From Pararhizobium polonicum (GTDB taxonomy: Bacteria > Pseudomonadota > Alphaproteobacteria > Rhizobiales > Rhizobiaceae), in NCBI RefSeq assembly GCF_001687365.1, contig NZ_LGLV01000013.1, positions 62,001 through 126,000 on the forward strand: a stretch of 64,000 nucleotides of DNA, read 5' to 3'. The notes beneath the pieces are model-generated. The model did not search any database. It saw only the letters and a program-made list of their open reading frames with translations, and was not told where the DNA came from. Within the stretch, counting starts at the first letter, position 1. Every line of letters begins with the position of its first letter. Made by a program: the position numbers and the translations under genes. Below, in pieces: positions 8,025 through 18,963 of the stretch.

Positions 8025-8627
8025 ATGACAACCTCCAGCAACTACCGTCAGGCCGACTATCCCATCGAGCCGAGCTTTCTCAACCGTTGGTCACCGCGGG
8101 CTTTCACCGGCGAGACCATCTCCGAAACCGAGCTTCTGACCATCCTTGAAGCCGGGCGCTGGGCACCGTCGGCCTACAATTCGCAGCCGTGGCGTTTCGC
8201 CTATGCCCTTCGCGGCACCGAGCAGTGGGACAAGATCTTCCCGATCCTCAATGAATTCAACCAGGGCTGGGCGAAATCCGCTTCCGCACTGGTTATCTTC
8301 ATTTCGAAAACGCACTTCACCGCACCGGGCGCTTCCGAAGCCGGCCTGTCCTATAGCCACAGCTTCGACACCGGCGCGGCCTGGGGTTCGATCGCCCATC
8401 AGGCCCAGCTTCTCGGTTTCCAGGCACATGGCATGACCGGCATTCATTTCGACAAGGCCATCGAAATCCTCGGCATTCCGGATGGCTACCGCGTCGAAGC
8501 TGCCGCGGCCATCGGCCGGCTGGGCGACAAGGCACAGCTGCCGGACTACCTGCAGGCCCGCGAAACGCCAAGCCCGCGCCGTCCGCTTTCGGAAGTCGCC
8601 TTCAACGGCACATTCATTGCCGACTAA
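8025..8627 (+). CDS. Nitroreductase-family flavoprotein
   Basis: A 200-residue single-domain nitroreductase-like protein, FMN-dependent and cytosolic, expected to use NAD(P)H. The N-terminus has the family's FMN phosphate-binding motif NRWSPRAFTGE, followed by LEAGRWAPSAYNSQPWRF. The middle segment DTGAAWGSIAHQAQLLGF is the usual second flavin-contacting helix, and IGRLGDKAQLP occurs near the end. The start at 8025 follows a short AGGA. A much longer upstream in-frame extension exists but has no supporting features. A strong terminator follows. The physiological substrate is unknown, as for most of the family. Confidence 0.88.
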   Translation: MTTSSNYRQADYPIEPSFLNRWSPRAFTGETISETELLTILEAGRWAPSAYNSQPWRFAYALRGTEQWDKIFPILNEFNQGWAKSASALVIFISKTHFTAPGASEAGLSYSHSFDTGAAWGSIAHQAQLLGFQAHGMTGIHFDKAIEILGIPDGYRVEAAAAIGRLGDKAQLPDYLQARETPSPRRPLSEVAFNGTFIAD

Positions 8628-8635
8628 GCTTTAAA

Positions 8636-8676
8636 AAAGAAAACCACGCCTTCCGGACGGGAGGCGTGGTTTTTCA
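8636..8676. terminator. Bidirectional terminator between nitroreductase and gyrB
   Basis: ACCACGCC (8643-8650) pairs with GGCGTGGT (8663-8670), extended inward by further pairs around a GGAC loop. T4 follows on the + strand, and an A-rich stretch (8631-8642) gives a T-rich tail on the - strand. It can therefore end both the nitroreductase and gyrB transcripts. Confidence 0.9.
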
Positions 8677-8715
8677 ATCGAATCACAATGCCGCAGCCGC
8701 GCGTTGCGCCAACGG

Positions 8716-11211
<2,496 letters not shown>

Positions 11212-11301
11212 TCACCCCTCGATGGCGCTCCCCGAATATAGGGATTTTGTCCATAGTTCCAAATCCCGTGCAGCCAGAAAACGGCAGAAATCAGGGGATC
11301 G

Positions 11302-11676
11302 TCAGAGTTCCTTATCAGGAAAGCGGGCTTTTTCCAAAACATCTTCCAGGATCCGGATGGTTTCGCCGGATAAGCTGCGGATGCGGCCGGCAAGCCGGTT
11401 GGCAAACGCCGTGTGCGTCGCCGGCAGGCCGGATGTATCGAGCACCACTTTCGGATCGGAAAGGGCCGCCAGGCCGAACAGGGCGTCGGCATCGTCCCAG
11501 ATGACGTTGAAGTAGCCGGCCACCCGTTGCAGGAATTCGAAGCTCGGAGCACCGCGCTTGCCATGCTCCAGCGCCGAGAGATAGGCCGGCGACACGCCGA
11601 TTGCCGCCGCCATCTGCTTTTGCGAAACGCCCTTCTGCCGCCGCAGCCGCCGCACCGCCTCGCCGAAGGGCGTCAT
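11302..11676 (-). CDS. XRE-family helix-turn-helix regulator
   Basis: A 124-residue protein with an N-terminal Cro/C1-type DNA-binding domain (about residues 5-62: AVRRLRRQKGVSQKQMAAAI, then SPAYLSALEHGKRGAPS). The C-terminal tail of about 60 residues has no recognisable ligand domain. Its ATG overlaps the stop of the Smr gene (ATGA at 11673-11676), so it is translationally coupled to it. The start is chosen for this overlap and because the HTH begins right after it. Targets are unknown. The tight coupling to a nuclease-like and a cell-wall gene suggests a conserved housekeeping cluster, not a mobile-element repressor. Confidence 0.88.
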   Translation of the reverse strand: MTPFGEAVRRLRRQKGVSQKQMAAAIGVSPAYLSALEHGKRGAPSFEFLQRVAGYFNVIWDDADALFGLAALSDPKVVLDTSGLPATHTAFANRLAGRIRSLSGETIRILEDVLEKARFPDKEL

Positions 11677-12242
11677 GGCGTCATTCCTCTCGGCCGCGAC
11701 AGCCGCACATAGAGCGCGCCGTCGCCGCCGTGATTGCGGGCGGCCGGCTCGTAGGAGGAAATCAGCATGCGGAATTCCGGCAGCGAGAACCACAGCGGCA
11801 CCGCCCGTTTCAGCGCGCCGTCGCTGCCAAGCGAGGTTCCCTTGCCGGTAATGACAAGCACATGCCGCAGGCCGCGATCATAGGCCCGCATCAGGAAATG
11901 CAGCAGGAAACCATGCGCTTCGCTCTGGATCATGCCGTGCAGATCGATCCGCGCCTCGATTGCCAGATGGCCCTTGGCAAGCTTGCGCTTGACCGGCTTT
12001 TCGAGAGGATGGTGCACACGTGCCGTCTTTTTCGGCGCTTCCGGCGGAGCAGCGCCGAAGGCCTCGGCCAGCGACTTGCCTTCCTTGATCACCGGCATCG
12101 GCAGTTTTTCCGGCTGGGGCTCGGGTTTGGGCTCCTCGAACTCCGCAAGCTCGTCCATCCGCCCCGGCAGCGGGCGTGTGGTCCGGGCGACCTTGCCCCA
12201 GAGGATGCGGTCTTCGCTGGTCAGCTTCTTTGCCTTAGCCAT
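11673..12242 (-). CDS. Smr (MutS2 C-terminal)-domain protein
   Basis: A 189-residue protein with a charged, proline-rich N-terminal half and a C-terminal Smr domain (about residues 95-187). The Smr signatures are IDLHGMIQSEAHGFLLHFL (the LDLHG-type motif) and HVLVITGKGTSLGSDG (the TGKG motif). Stand-alone Smr proteins are nucleic-acid-binding or nicking enzymes of poorly defined role, related to E. coli SmrA/SmrB, the latter acting on mRNA at collided ribosomes. The ATG at 12242 overlaps the end of the mltA-like gene by 8 bp. Family assignment is secure; biological role is not. Confidence 0.88.
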   Translation of the reverse strand: MAKAKKLTSEDRILWGKVARTTRPLPGRMDELAEFEEPKPEPQPEKLPMPVIKEGKSLAEAFGAAPPEAPKKTARVHHPLEKPVKRKLAKGHLAIEARIDLHGMIQSEAHGFLLHFLMRAYDRGLRHVLVITGKGTSLGSDGALKRAVPLWFSLPEFRMLISSYEPAARNHGGDGALYVRLSRPRGMTP

Positions 12243-13344
12243 GACCGTATCTTGCCGCCGCGGCCTTCGGAATGAAAATGAAAAAGTCGGCCGCGTTGCG
12301 CACCGCACCGGCCAGCCGCCCGGCCTCGTCACCGGATCCGGTGAAGATATCGCCGCGCGCCGGGCCAACGATGGCCGAGCCGGTATCGAGCGCCAGCATC
12401 AGCCGCCGGAAAGGCCGGCCGCCGTCGATCGAGGTCAGGCTGTCGCTGGAGATGAAGAAGGGAACGCCGAATGTATGGATAAGCCGATCGACGGCAAGCG
12501 AGCGGCCGGGCTCCAGCGCCACCTTGGCCGCCGCCACCGGTCCAAGACCGCTATCGTCAACCTCGGCTTCGCGGAAAAAGATGAAGGACCGGTTGTGCCA
12601 GAGCACCTCGTCGGCCTCGTCCGGATGATCGTCCAGCCATTGTTTGATCGTCTGCATCGAAACATCAGCGGCCTGGATCTTGCCGCGCTCGATCAAAAGC
12701 CTGCCGGTGGCCGAAAAATAATGACCGGTCTTGGCCGCATAGGTCACCCGCGTCATCGAACCATCGGGAAAGATTAGCCGGGCAGCGCCCTGAACATGGG
12801 CAAAGAAGACGTCGGTCTTCGATTTGGCATAGGCGATCTCCAGCCCCCGTCCGGCAAGATAGCCCGTTTCGATCGCCTTGCGGTCCGGATATTCGCCGAT
12901 CACGCCGTCCTTGAGCTGGCCGAAAGCGAAGTAGGGATCCATGCCCTCGGGGCGATTGCTGTCGTCGATGTCGACGAGATCGTCCGGGCGGCGATAGAAA
13001 GGGAAGCGGAACGTCTCGTCCCGTTTGGCGCTGACAAGAACTTCGGGCTCGAAAAAAGCAGTGACGAAACCCGGCTGGCCGTCGTGACGGATAATCCTGA
13101 AGGGAACGAAATGATCTTCGAAGAAAGCCCGCGCAGAACCTCCGTCCAGCGCTTGCGCCTGTGCCGCCGCTGCATAGGCGGGCAACAGATCGGCAGTGGA
13201 AATTCCCAGCGACGCCGTCTTGTGCGGCTTGACCGTCGTGACCTGGCGGTGACAGCGCTCGAGGGCGGACAACAGCGGCAGTGGATTGTCGTCATGCCAA
13301 CCGGGAAGGTCGGAAAAGCCGACCCGTTGCAAATCGAAATCCAT
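12235..13344 (-). CDS. mltA: Lytic murein transglycosylase A (MltA) homologue
   Basis: A 369-residue MltA-type protein that would cleave peptidoglycan to 1,6-anhydro-muropeptides. The MltA domain spans about residues 90-240 (FVTAFFEPEVLVSAKR, the FPDGSMTRVTYAAKTGHYFS segment) and the C-terminal 3D barrel has RLMLALDTGSAIVGPARGD with the conserved Asp, then FTGSGDEAGRLAG. The N-terminus (LQRVGFSDLPGWHDDNPLPL) is the family start but no signal peptide or lipobox precedes it. An in-frame stop lies 18 nt before the ATG, so a longer exported form is not encoded here. It overlaps smr by 8 bp and follows the Tim44-like gene by 29 bp. Confidence 0.9.
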   Translation of the reverse strand: MDFDLQRVGFSDLPGWHDDNPLPLLSALERCHRQVTTVKPHKTASLGISTADLLPAYAAAAQAQALDGGSARAFFEDHFVPFRIIRHDGQPGFVTAFFEPEVLVSAKRDETFRFPFYRRPDDLVDIDDSNRPEGMDPYFAFGQLKDGVIGEYPDRKAIETGYLAGRGLEIAYAKSKTDVFFAHVQGAARLIFPDGSMTRVTYAAKTGHYFSATGRLLIERGKIQAADVSMQTIKQWLDDHPDEADEVLWHNRSFIFFREAEVDDSGLGPVAAAKVALEPGRSLAVDRLIHTFGVPFFISSDSLTSIDGGRPFRRLMLALDTGSAIVGPARGDIFTGSGDEAGRLAGAVRNAADFFIFIPKAAAARYGHG

Positions 13345-13373
13345 TGCCGCCAGTCCCGTACTTTATGAGCCGA

Positions 13374-14072
13374 TCAGTTTTCCGATTCCGTGGCGATCAG
13401 CTTCCAGTTCGGATCGCGCGAACGGATATCGCGGGAGAAGGTCCAGAGATCGTTGACCTCGGAAACAGCCTCGCCGTCGCCATCGACGATCGCACCGGCC
13501 TTGTCATAGGTCGCCGAAATCAGCTGGCTGAGGATACGCAGCGTGATGTTGGCTTCGCTGTCCTTGATCTCGGCATGCACCATGTCGGCCTTCTCGATGC
13601 CGACGAAGGTGGACTTGACCACCTCGCCCTTGCTTTCGCGCTCGGAAATGGCGGCATCGAATCCGTCATAGACGTCACGCGACAGGAGACCCTTGAGCGT
13701 CTTGCGGTCGCCGTCGGCAAAAGCCATGACGATCATCTCATAGGCCATCTTGGCACCGTTGACGAATTCCTTCGGATCGAAACCCGGATCGGCATCGGCC
13801 ATCTGGCGCAGCGCGTCGTTCAGCGGCGTGCCTGCCTTGGTGAAGGCGTCGATCTCGGCATAGCGCGAAATCTCCTCACCGGCGCCGTCGCGGCGGGGCA
13901 ATTGCACCACCTTGCCGGACGTTTCCGGCCCATCGGCCGCTTCGCGCGGCGAATAGGGATCGACCGGCGGACGTTCGTTGCCCGTCCTTTTGCCCAGAAC
14001 ACTGCGCAGTTGGAGGAATATGATCACCGCGGCGACCAGGAAAAACAATGTGATGAAGTCGAAAGAGCCCAT
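13374..14072 (-). CDS. Tim44-like (TimA) membrane-anchored protein
   Basis: A 232-residue inner-membrane protein. It has one N-terminal transmembrane helix (about residues 4-21, DFITLFFLVAAVIIFLQL) followed by RSVLGKRTGNERPP, a Pro-rich linker and a C-terminal Tim44/MBA1-like domain (about 100-230, with PKEFVNGAKMAYEMIVMAFA and WTFSRDIRSRDPNWKLIAT). Bacterial Tim44-like proteins are thought to be relatives of the mitochondrial import-motor component, but their partners are not established. Start: ATG at 14072; GTG at 14078 is an alternative. It heads the leftward cluster with mltA, smr and the XRE gene. Confidence 0.85.
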   Translation of the reverse strand: MGSFDFITLFFLVAAVIIFLQLRSVLGKRTGNERPPVDPYSPREAADGPETSGKVVQLPRRDGAGEEISRYAEIDAFTKAGTPLNDALRQMADADPGFDPKEFVNGAKMAYEMIVMAFADGDRKTLKGLLSRDVYDGFDAAISERESKGEVVKSTFVGIEKADMVHAEIKDSEANITLRILSQLISATYDKAGAIVDGDGEAVSEVNDLWTFSRDIRSRDPNWKLIATESEN

Positions 14073-14210
14073 TTCCACCCAGAACCGCTGTTAATATACC
14101 GTGCGATCATCCCATATAGTCTGCATGGCGCGATCATTCAAATGGCGATATCATTTCTTTGCAATTGCCGGTCCGGTTCGGTCCGGCGCTTTTCACCGTA
14201 AGTAGGCACC

Positions 14211-14738
14211 ATGCGTTCTCTGACCATCCCGATTCTGTTTCTGCTGATGCCGCTGGCGGAGATCGCTACCTTCATTTTCGTCGGCCGCGAAGTCGGCGTC
14301 GGCATGACGCTGCTTCTGGTTCTGGCCAGCGCCATTGCCGGTGCCGTCCTTCTGCGCGTCCAGGGGCTGGGCGTGCTGAGAAATATCCAGCAGGCCTCGC
14401 AGGCCGGCAGCGATCCGGGGCACCAGCTGGTGCATGGGGTGATGATCGTGGTCGCCGCCTTCCTGCTGATCATTCCCGGCTTCATCAGCGACATCATCGG
14501 ACTGCTTCTCTTCATCCCGGCCGTCAGGGATCTGGGCTGGTCGTTCCTCAAGAGCCGCCTGACCATCATCACGACAAGGGCCGCGGCCGGCGCGCGCGGA
14601 TTTTCCCGTGGCCGTACCTCGAACTCCGAGACATCGCGCCACACCGGTTCGCCGGTCATCGACCTCGATGACGACGAGTTTTCCCGCACCGACGGCCGGG
14701 GCCGCACCGACCCGAACGAGCGCGACCGCCTCAAGTGA
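14211..14738 (+). CDS. fxsA: FxsA-family inner-membrane protein
   Basis: A 175-residue small polytopic membrane protein of the FxsA family. Hydrophobic segments occur at about 5-20, 28-47 and 78-103, including the typical [16 protein letters not shown] and [17 protein letters not shown] motifs. The C-terminal 60 residues are polar and acidic/basic. In E. coli, FxsA overproduction relieves exclusion of phage T7 by the F plasmid; its normal job is unknown. It is divergent from the Tim44-like gene and lies 79 bp before secB, a pairing common in rhizobia as far as I recall. Confidence 0.88.
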   Translation: MRSLTIPILFLLMPLAEIATFIFVGREVGVGMTLLLVLASAIAGAVLLRVQGLGVLRNIQQASQAGSDPGHQLVHGVMIVVAAFLLIIPGFISDIIGLLLFIPAVRDLGWSFLKSRLTIITTRAAAGARGFSRGRTSNSETSRHTGSPVIDLDDDEFSRTDGRGRTDPNERDRLK

Positions 14739-14817
14739 GCGGGCGGCACCGGGTTGTAAGCCCGGGTGCGAAATGCTAGATGGCCTCACCAAATTCAAGT
14801 CCGAAGGAAAAGGCCTT

Positions 14818-15306
14818 ATGACCGATACCGCATCCCCGACCAACGGCGCTGCCGAGAGCCCGTCCCTGAACATTCTGGCTCAGTACATCAAGGACCTCTC
14901 GTTTGAAAATCCGGGTGCGCCGCGTTCGCTTCAGGCGCGCGACAAGGCTCCGGCGATCAACATCAATGTCAACGTCAATGCCAATCCGCTTTCGGATGCG
15001 GAATTCGACGTTATCCTGACGCTGAATGCCGAAGCCAAGGACGGCGACAAGATGCTGTTCAACGTCGAGCTTTCCTATGGCGGCGTCTTCCGCGTCACCG
15101 GCTTTCCGCAGGAACACATGCTGCCGCTGCTCTTCATCGAGTGCCCGCGCCTGCTCTTCCCGTTTGCCCGCCAGATCGTATCCGACGCGACGCGCAACGG
15201 CGGCTTCCCGCCGCTGATGATCGATCCGATCGATTTTGCCCAGATGTTCACCCAGCGCATGGCTGAGGAAAAGGTTCGTTCGCAGGTTTCCACGACCCCG
15301 AACTGA
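14818..15306 (+). CDS. secB: Protein-export chaperone SecB
   Basis: A 162-residue SecB, the cytosolic tetrameric chaperone that keeps preproteins unfolded and hands them to SecA. The sequence shows [38 protein letters not shown], the core strand [13 protein letters not shown] and the family signature [20 protein letters not shown] with [14 protein letters not shown] near the end. Length is normal. The start at 14818 is set by AAGGA upstream and by the SecB N-terminus. A terminator follows immediately, and the next gene (dnaQ) converges. Confidence 0.97.
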   Translation: MTDTASPTNGAAESPSLNILAQYIKDLSFENPGAPRSLQARDKAPAININVNVNANPLSDAEFDVILTLNAEAKDGDKMLFNVELSYGGVFRVTGFPQEHMLPLLFIECPRLLFPFARQIVSDATRNGGFPPLMIDPIDFAQMFTQRMAEEKVRSQVSTTPN

Positions 15307-15331
15307 TCCGGCTTTGCCTGCTATGATTGCT

Positions 15332-15361
15332 TCAATGCCCGGTCATCGACCGGGCATTTTC
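15332..15361 (+). terminator. Terminator after secB
   Basis: AATGCCCGGT (15334-15343) pairs perfectly with ACCGGGCATT (15349-15358) around a 5-nt CATCG loop, followed by T-rich sequence. It abuts the end of the convergent dnaQ. Confidence 0.9.
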
Positions 15362-16067
15362 ATTTGGCGGAACCGTATTTCCCCCAGATGGCCTTCTCGC
15401 CCATCTTGGCGACAAGCGCGGCATGGGCGTCGCGCTCCTGCTCGCTCAGCCGGGAGCCGAGCGGCTGCGGCCTTTGCCCGGCGACGACGATGACATCGTC
15501 CGTCTCCGTTGCCTGACCGCGACTGTCGCTGGACGACAGGCCAAGCGCCGTCTGCCGGCCGCCGATCAGCTCGATATAGACTTCGGCCAGCAGTTCGGAG
15601 TCGAGCAAGGCGCCGTGTTTGGTGCGGTGCGAATTGTCGACGCCATAGCGCCGGCAGAGTGCATCGAGCGAGTTCGGTCCCATCGGATGCTTGCGGCGGG
15701 CCAGCGCCAGCGTGTCGGTGACCAGATCATTGGTGATCGCCGGCAGGCCCAGCCGCGCGAATTCGGCGTTCATGAAACCCATGTCGAAGGTCGCATTGTG
15801 CGCCACCCAGCGGGCATCGCCGAAAAATGCCAACAGCTCATCGACGATGCCGGCAAAATTCGGCTTGTCCTTCAGCGACTCGTCCGAAATGCCATGAACC
15901 GCCAGCGCGTCGGGATGCACCTTGCGGTCGCCGGGATTGATATAGACATGGAACGACCGGCCGGTCGGAAAGTGATTGTCGAGCTCGATGCCACCGATTT
16001 CGATGACCCGGTCCAGCTTGTTGTCGAGACCTGTCGTTTCCGTATCGAAGATGATTTCGCGCATCAT
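15360..16067 (-). CDS. dnaQ: DNA polymerase III epsilon subunit (3'-5' proofreading exonuclease)
   Basis: A 235-residue DEDDh exonuclease that proofreads in the Pol III core. All three motifs are visible: ExoI IIFDTETTGLD (about residues 5-15), ExoII VAHNATFDMGFMNAE (about 88-102) and ExoIII HGALLDSELLAEVY (about 150-163). The C-terminal tail, which binds the alpha subunit, ends in MGEKAIWGKYGSAK. Its ATG overlaps the stop of coaE by 4 bp (16064-16067), so it is the last gene of the maf-aroE-coaE-dnaQ operon. Length and motif order are normal for alphaproteobacterial DnaQ. Confidence 0.96.
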   Translation of the reverse strand: MMREIIFDTETTGLDNKLDRVIEIGGIELDNHFPTGRSFHVYINPGDRKVHPDALAVHGISDESLKDKPNFAGIVDELLAFFGDARWVAHNATFDMGFMNAEFARLGLPAITNDLVTDTLALARRKHPMGPNSLDALCRRYGVDNSHRTKHGALLDSELLAEVYIELIGGRQTALGLSSSDSRGQATETDDVIVVAGQRPQPLGSRLSEQERDAHAALVAKMGEKAIWGKYGSAK

Positions 16068-16657
16068 GGCCTCTTCTGGCTGGTGAGCCTGTGGACGATC
16101 GCCGACACCTGTTGACGGGCCGAATCAAGTCCATGGCCCGTATCGATGATGTAATCCGCTTTCGCACGTTTTTCATGATCGGGGACCTGCCGCGACAGGA
16201 TGAGCGCGAATTTTTCCGCCGTCATCCCCGGCCTTTTCATCACCCGTTCTTTCTGGATCTGCGCATCGCAGCTGACGACGGCGACGGCATCGACCCTGTT
16301 TTGTGCCTTCGTTTCGAACAGCAACGGAATATCGAGCACGACAAGCGGTGCGCCGTTGGCGCTATGATGCTGGAGAAAGACCTTTTCCCTCTCGCGCACC
16401 AGAGGATGGACGATGGCTTCGAGCCTTGCAAACAGAGCGGGATTTTCCGCCAGTTGCCGCGACAGTTCGGAGCGATCGACCGCCCCGCCCTTTGTCGCTC
16501 CGGGGAATGCCGCTTCGATCGGTGCGACCGCCTCGCCCTGATAGAGAGAATGGACCACCGCGTCGGCATCATTCACCGGGATACCGATATCGGCGAACAT
16601 CGCCGCCGTGGTCGATTTGCCCATTCCGATCGATCCGGTGAGGCCAAGGACGATCAT
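16064..16657 (-). CDS. coaE: Dephospho-CoA kinase
   Basis: A 197-residue P-loop kinase catalysing the last step of coenzyme A synthesis, phosphorylation of the 3'-hydroxyl of dephospho-CoA by ATP. The Walker A motif [12 protein letters not shown] lies at about residues 5-16. The substrate-binding segment [15 protein letters not shown] follows, then [12 protein letters not shown] and the lid region [19 protein letters not shown]. It overlaps aroE by 4 bp upstream and dnaQ by 4 bp downstream, so translation of the operon is coupled. Confidence 0.96.
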   Translation of the reverse strand: MIVLGLTGSIGMGKSTTAAMFADIGIPVNDADAVVHSLYQGEAVAPIEAAFPGATKGGAVDRSELSRQLAENPALFARLEAIVHPLVREREKVFLQHHSANGAPLVVLDIPLLFETKAQNRVDAVAVVSCDAQIQKERVMKRPGMTAEKFALILSRQVPDHEKRAKADYIIDTGHGLDSARQQVSAIVHRLTSQKRP

Positions 16658-17514
16658 GCGTGATGCGCCATGTCGTCGATGATGATCTGGCGCAATGCCG
16701 CGTCAACCGCCGGCCTTTTGCCAAACCATTTTTCAAAGCCGGGTGCGGCCTGATGCAGGAGCATGCCGAGACCATCGACGATGGCGAAGCCCTGCGCTTC
16801 GGCTTGCGCCAGGATCGGCGTTTTCAGCGGTACATAGACAATGTCCGTGACGATACTGCCGGCCTTCATGACAGTGAAGTCGATCTCAGGCACCGCCGCG
16901 CCGTCCATTCCCAGCGACGTGGTGTTGATGAACAGGCCTGCGTCTTTCATCACCTCGGAAAGAGCCGCCATCGGCTGCGCATGAACCGCCGGACCGAACC
17001 GGTCCGCCAGTTCCTGCGCCCGGGCGGCCGTGCGATTGACGACGTGGATGGTTTTGACGCCGCGGTCCCGCACCGCCTGGATCACCGCCCGGCTGGCGCC
17101 GCCGGCACCAAGGACGACCGCGGCCTGACAGCGATCCCATCCGGGCGCGCGCTCATCCAGATTGGCCGTGAAACCATGGCCGTCGGTGTTGGTCGCATGC
17201 ACCAGGCCATCCTCCACCCACAAGGTGTTGGAAGCGCCGAGCTCGCCACTCAGGTCATCCGGGCGGTCGGAAAGGGTGAAGGCCAATTCCTTGTGCGGAA
17301 TGGTGACATTGCCGCCGGCATAGCCGGATTGCCCGTTTTTCAGCGACGCGATGAAATCAGGAAACGCCTCGGGCGGCACTTCGCGGGCGCGATAGCTCCC
17401 CTGCAGGCCGAGCTGTTTCAGCCAGTATCCGTGGATCAGCGGCGAGCGCGAATGCTTGATCGGATAGCCCGTGACGAAGGCATGGTTAACAAATGTTTCA
17501 CGTGAATCACGCAT
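16654..17514 (-). CDS. aroE: Shikimate dehydrogenase (NADP+)
   Basis: A 286-residue shikimate dehydrogenase of the aromatic amino acid pathway, reducing 3-dehydroshikimate. Substrate-binding motifs are [15 protein letters not shown] (about residues 17-31) and [10 protein letters not shown] with the catalytic Lys (about 67-77); ASNTLW and NTDGHGF follow. The NADP fold begins at [13 protein letters not shown], with the NRTAARA ribose-phosphate loop. Its first codons (17494-17509, leftward) carry a parS-like palindrome encoding SRET. It overlaps maf by 8 bp and coaE by 4 bp. Confidence 0.96.
   Translation of the reverse strand: MRDSRETFVNHAFVTGYPIKHSRSPLIHGYWLKQLGLQGSYRAREVPPEAFPDFIASLKNGQSGYAGGNVTIPHKELAFTLSDRPDDLSGELGASNTLWVEDGLVHATNTDGHGFTANLDERAPGWDRCQAAVVLGAGGASRAVIQAVRDRGVKTIHVVNRTAARAQELADRFGPAVHAQPMAALSEVMKDAGLFINTTSLGMDGAAVPEIDFTVMKAGSIVTDIVYVPLKTPILAQAEAQGFAIVDGLGMLLHQAAPGFEKWFGKRPAVDAALRQIIIDDMAHHA
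17494..17509. other. parS-like ParB-binding site 1 (variant, inside aroE 5' end)
   Basis: TGTTTCACGTGAATCA differs from the consensus parS TGTTTCACGTGAAACA at one base. The changed half reads GATTCAC on the other strand and so contains a GANTC methylation site. It is 1.5 kb left of the proposed oriC and about 9 kb from parA. Confidence 0.75.
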
Positions 17515-18106
17515 CGATCACCTGCAAGTCTCTCAATTTGGCAAGAAGTGGCAGCATCGGAAGTCCGAGGATGGTGAAGTAATCCCCCTCGATCGTCTCG
17601 AACAATTGGATGCCCTCGCCCTCCAGCTGATAGGCGCCGACGCTCAGGAGTGCCTTTTCCCCGACCCGGCGGAGATGCCCGTCGATGAACTCGGGGCTCA
17701 AAACCCGCACCGACATCCGGGCGGAGGACACATGCTTCCACAGCACCTCGTTTCCCTGGATCAGGACAATGGCGCTGTTGAGCTGGTGGACCTGGCCGGA
17801 CAAAGAGAGCAGATGATCGCGCGCCTCATCCATGTCTTTCGGCTTGTGATAGACACGCGCGCCAAGCGACATGGTCTGATCGGAACCGATGATGATGTCG
17901 CCGGGAAAGGCCGTTGCAACATCCCGCGCCTTGGCTTCGGCGAGAATAAGCGCCACCTCCTGCGGTGAGGAACCCTGGCTCTCGATCCGGCTTTCGATCG
18001 CCCGCTCATCGATATCGGCAGCCCTTGCCTGAAAACGGATACCGGCATTTTCCAGAAGCATGCGCCGGAACGGGCTCGCCGAAGCGAGGACAAGAGAGCC
18101 TGCCAT
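17507..18106 (-). CDS. maf: Maf-family nucleotide pyrophosphatase
   Basis: A 199-residue Maf protein, a house-cleaning nucleoside-triphosphate pyrophosphatase acting on non-canonical or specific nucleotides; some family members are linked to septum control. Motifs: [18 protein letters not shown] at the N-terminus, DIDERAIE, and [19 protein letters not shown] with the catalytic Asp. Near the end is [20 protein letters not shown]. The start at 18106 is preferred because AGGA is 10 nt upstream; Met at 18115 is too close to it. It is the first gene of the maf-aroE-coaE-dnaQ operon and follows the DUF299 gene by 32 bp. Confidence 0.93.
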   Translation of the reverse strand: MAGSLVLASASPFRRMLLENAGIRFQARAADIDERAIESRIESQGSSPQEVALILAEAKARDVATAFPGDIIIGSDQTMSLGARVYHKPKDMDEARDHLLSLSGQVHQLNSAIVLIQGNEVLWKHVSSARMSVRVLSPEFIDGHLRRVGEKALLSVGAYQLEGEGIQLFETIEGDYFTILGLPMLPLLAKLRDLQVIDA

Positions 18107-18138
18107 TGTCTTCATATCCTGATTGACTGGGTTCCGCC

Positions 18139-18963
18139 TTAGCGCAGCCGGGGCCGAAGGGCAACGATCGCAGCGGCGGTTTCCTCGATCGACCGGCGCG
18201 TCACGTCGATCGTCGGCCAGTTGTTGCGGGCACACAGCGCGCGCGCATATTTCAGTTCCTCGGTAATCGAGGCGCGGTCGACATAATCCTCGGCGCGAAA
18301 ACTGTGGGACGCCGTCCCCAGCACGCGGTTCTGGCGCACCTGCGAAATCCGGTCGGCCGTTGCGATCAGGCCGACCACCAGCGGTTTCGTCGCTTCCATC
18401 AACCGCTCCGGCAGCGGCACGCCGGGCACGATCGGGATATTGGCGGTCTTGATGCCGCGATTGGCGAGATAGATGCTGGTCGGCGTTTTCGACGTCCGGC
18501 TGATCCCGATCAGCACCACATCCGCATCGTTGAAATCCGCCGGCAATTGCCCGTCGTCATGATCCATCGTGAAATTGAGCGCATCGATGCGTGCAAAATA
18601 ATCGGCATCCATCACATGCTGCGCGCCGGACCGCCGGCGCGAGGTGGCGCCGAGATAGGACTGGAAGAGATCGATGATCGGCTCCAGCACCGAAACGCAC
18701 GGCACGCCCATCTCCTTGCAGGTTACATCGATGATGTCGGCAAGTTCGCGATCGACGATCGTATAGAGCACGATCCCGGGGGCGCCGTCGATCTCGGCCA
18801 TCACCTGCATCAGCTGTTTCCGGTTGCGGATCAGCGGATAGACATGCTCGAGCGCATGTGAGGACTGGAATTGCGCCGCCGCCGCCCTGCCCGCTGCGAT
18901 CAGCGTTTCGCCGGTCGAATCGGAGATCAGGTGCAGGTGGAAATAGTTTTTCTGGTTCTCCAC
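18139..18963 (-). CDS. DUF299 kinase/pyrophosphorylase, pyruvate phosphate dikinase regulator
   Basis: A 274-residue member of the DUF299 (PPDK/PEP-synthase regulatory) family, bifunctional enzymes that inactivate pyruvate phosphate dikinase by ADP-dependent phosphorylation and reactivate it by phosphorolysis. Visible motifs: [18 protein letters not shown] at the start and the P-loop-like [20 protein letters not shown] (about 150-170) followed by [13 protein letters not shown]. It starts with GTG, preceded by GGAG. It borders the proposed oriC and is the equivalent of the gene called RP001 beside the Caulobacter origin. It could act on PPDK or PEP synthase; the target gene is not in the window. 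Confidence 0.92.
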   Translation of the reverse strand: MENQKNYFHLHLISDSTGETLIAAGRAAAAQFQSSHALEHVYPLIRNRKQLMQVMAEIDGAPGIVLYTIVDRELADIIDVTCKEMGVPCVSVLEPIIDLFQSYLGATSRRRSGAQHVMDADYFARIDALNFTMDHDDGQLPADFNDADVVLIGISRTSKTPTSIYLANRGIKTANIPIVPGVPLPERLMEATKPLVVGLIATADRISQVRQNRVLGTASHSFRAEDYVDRASITEELKYARALCARNNWPTIDVTRRSIEETAAAIVALRPRLR

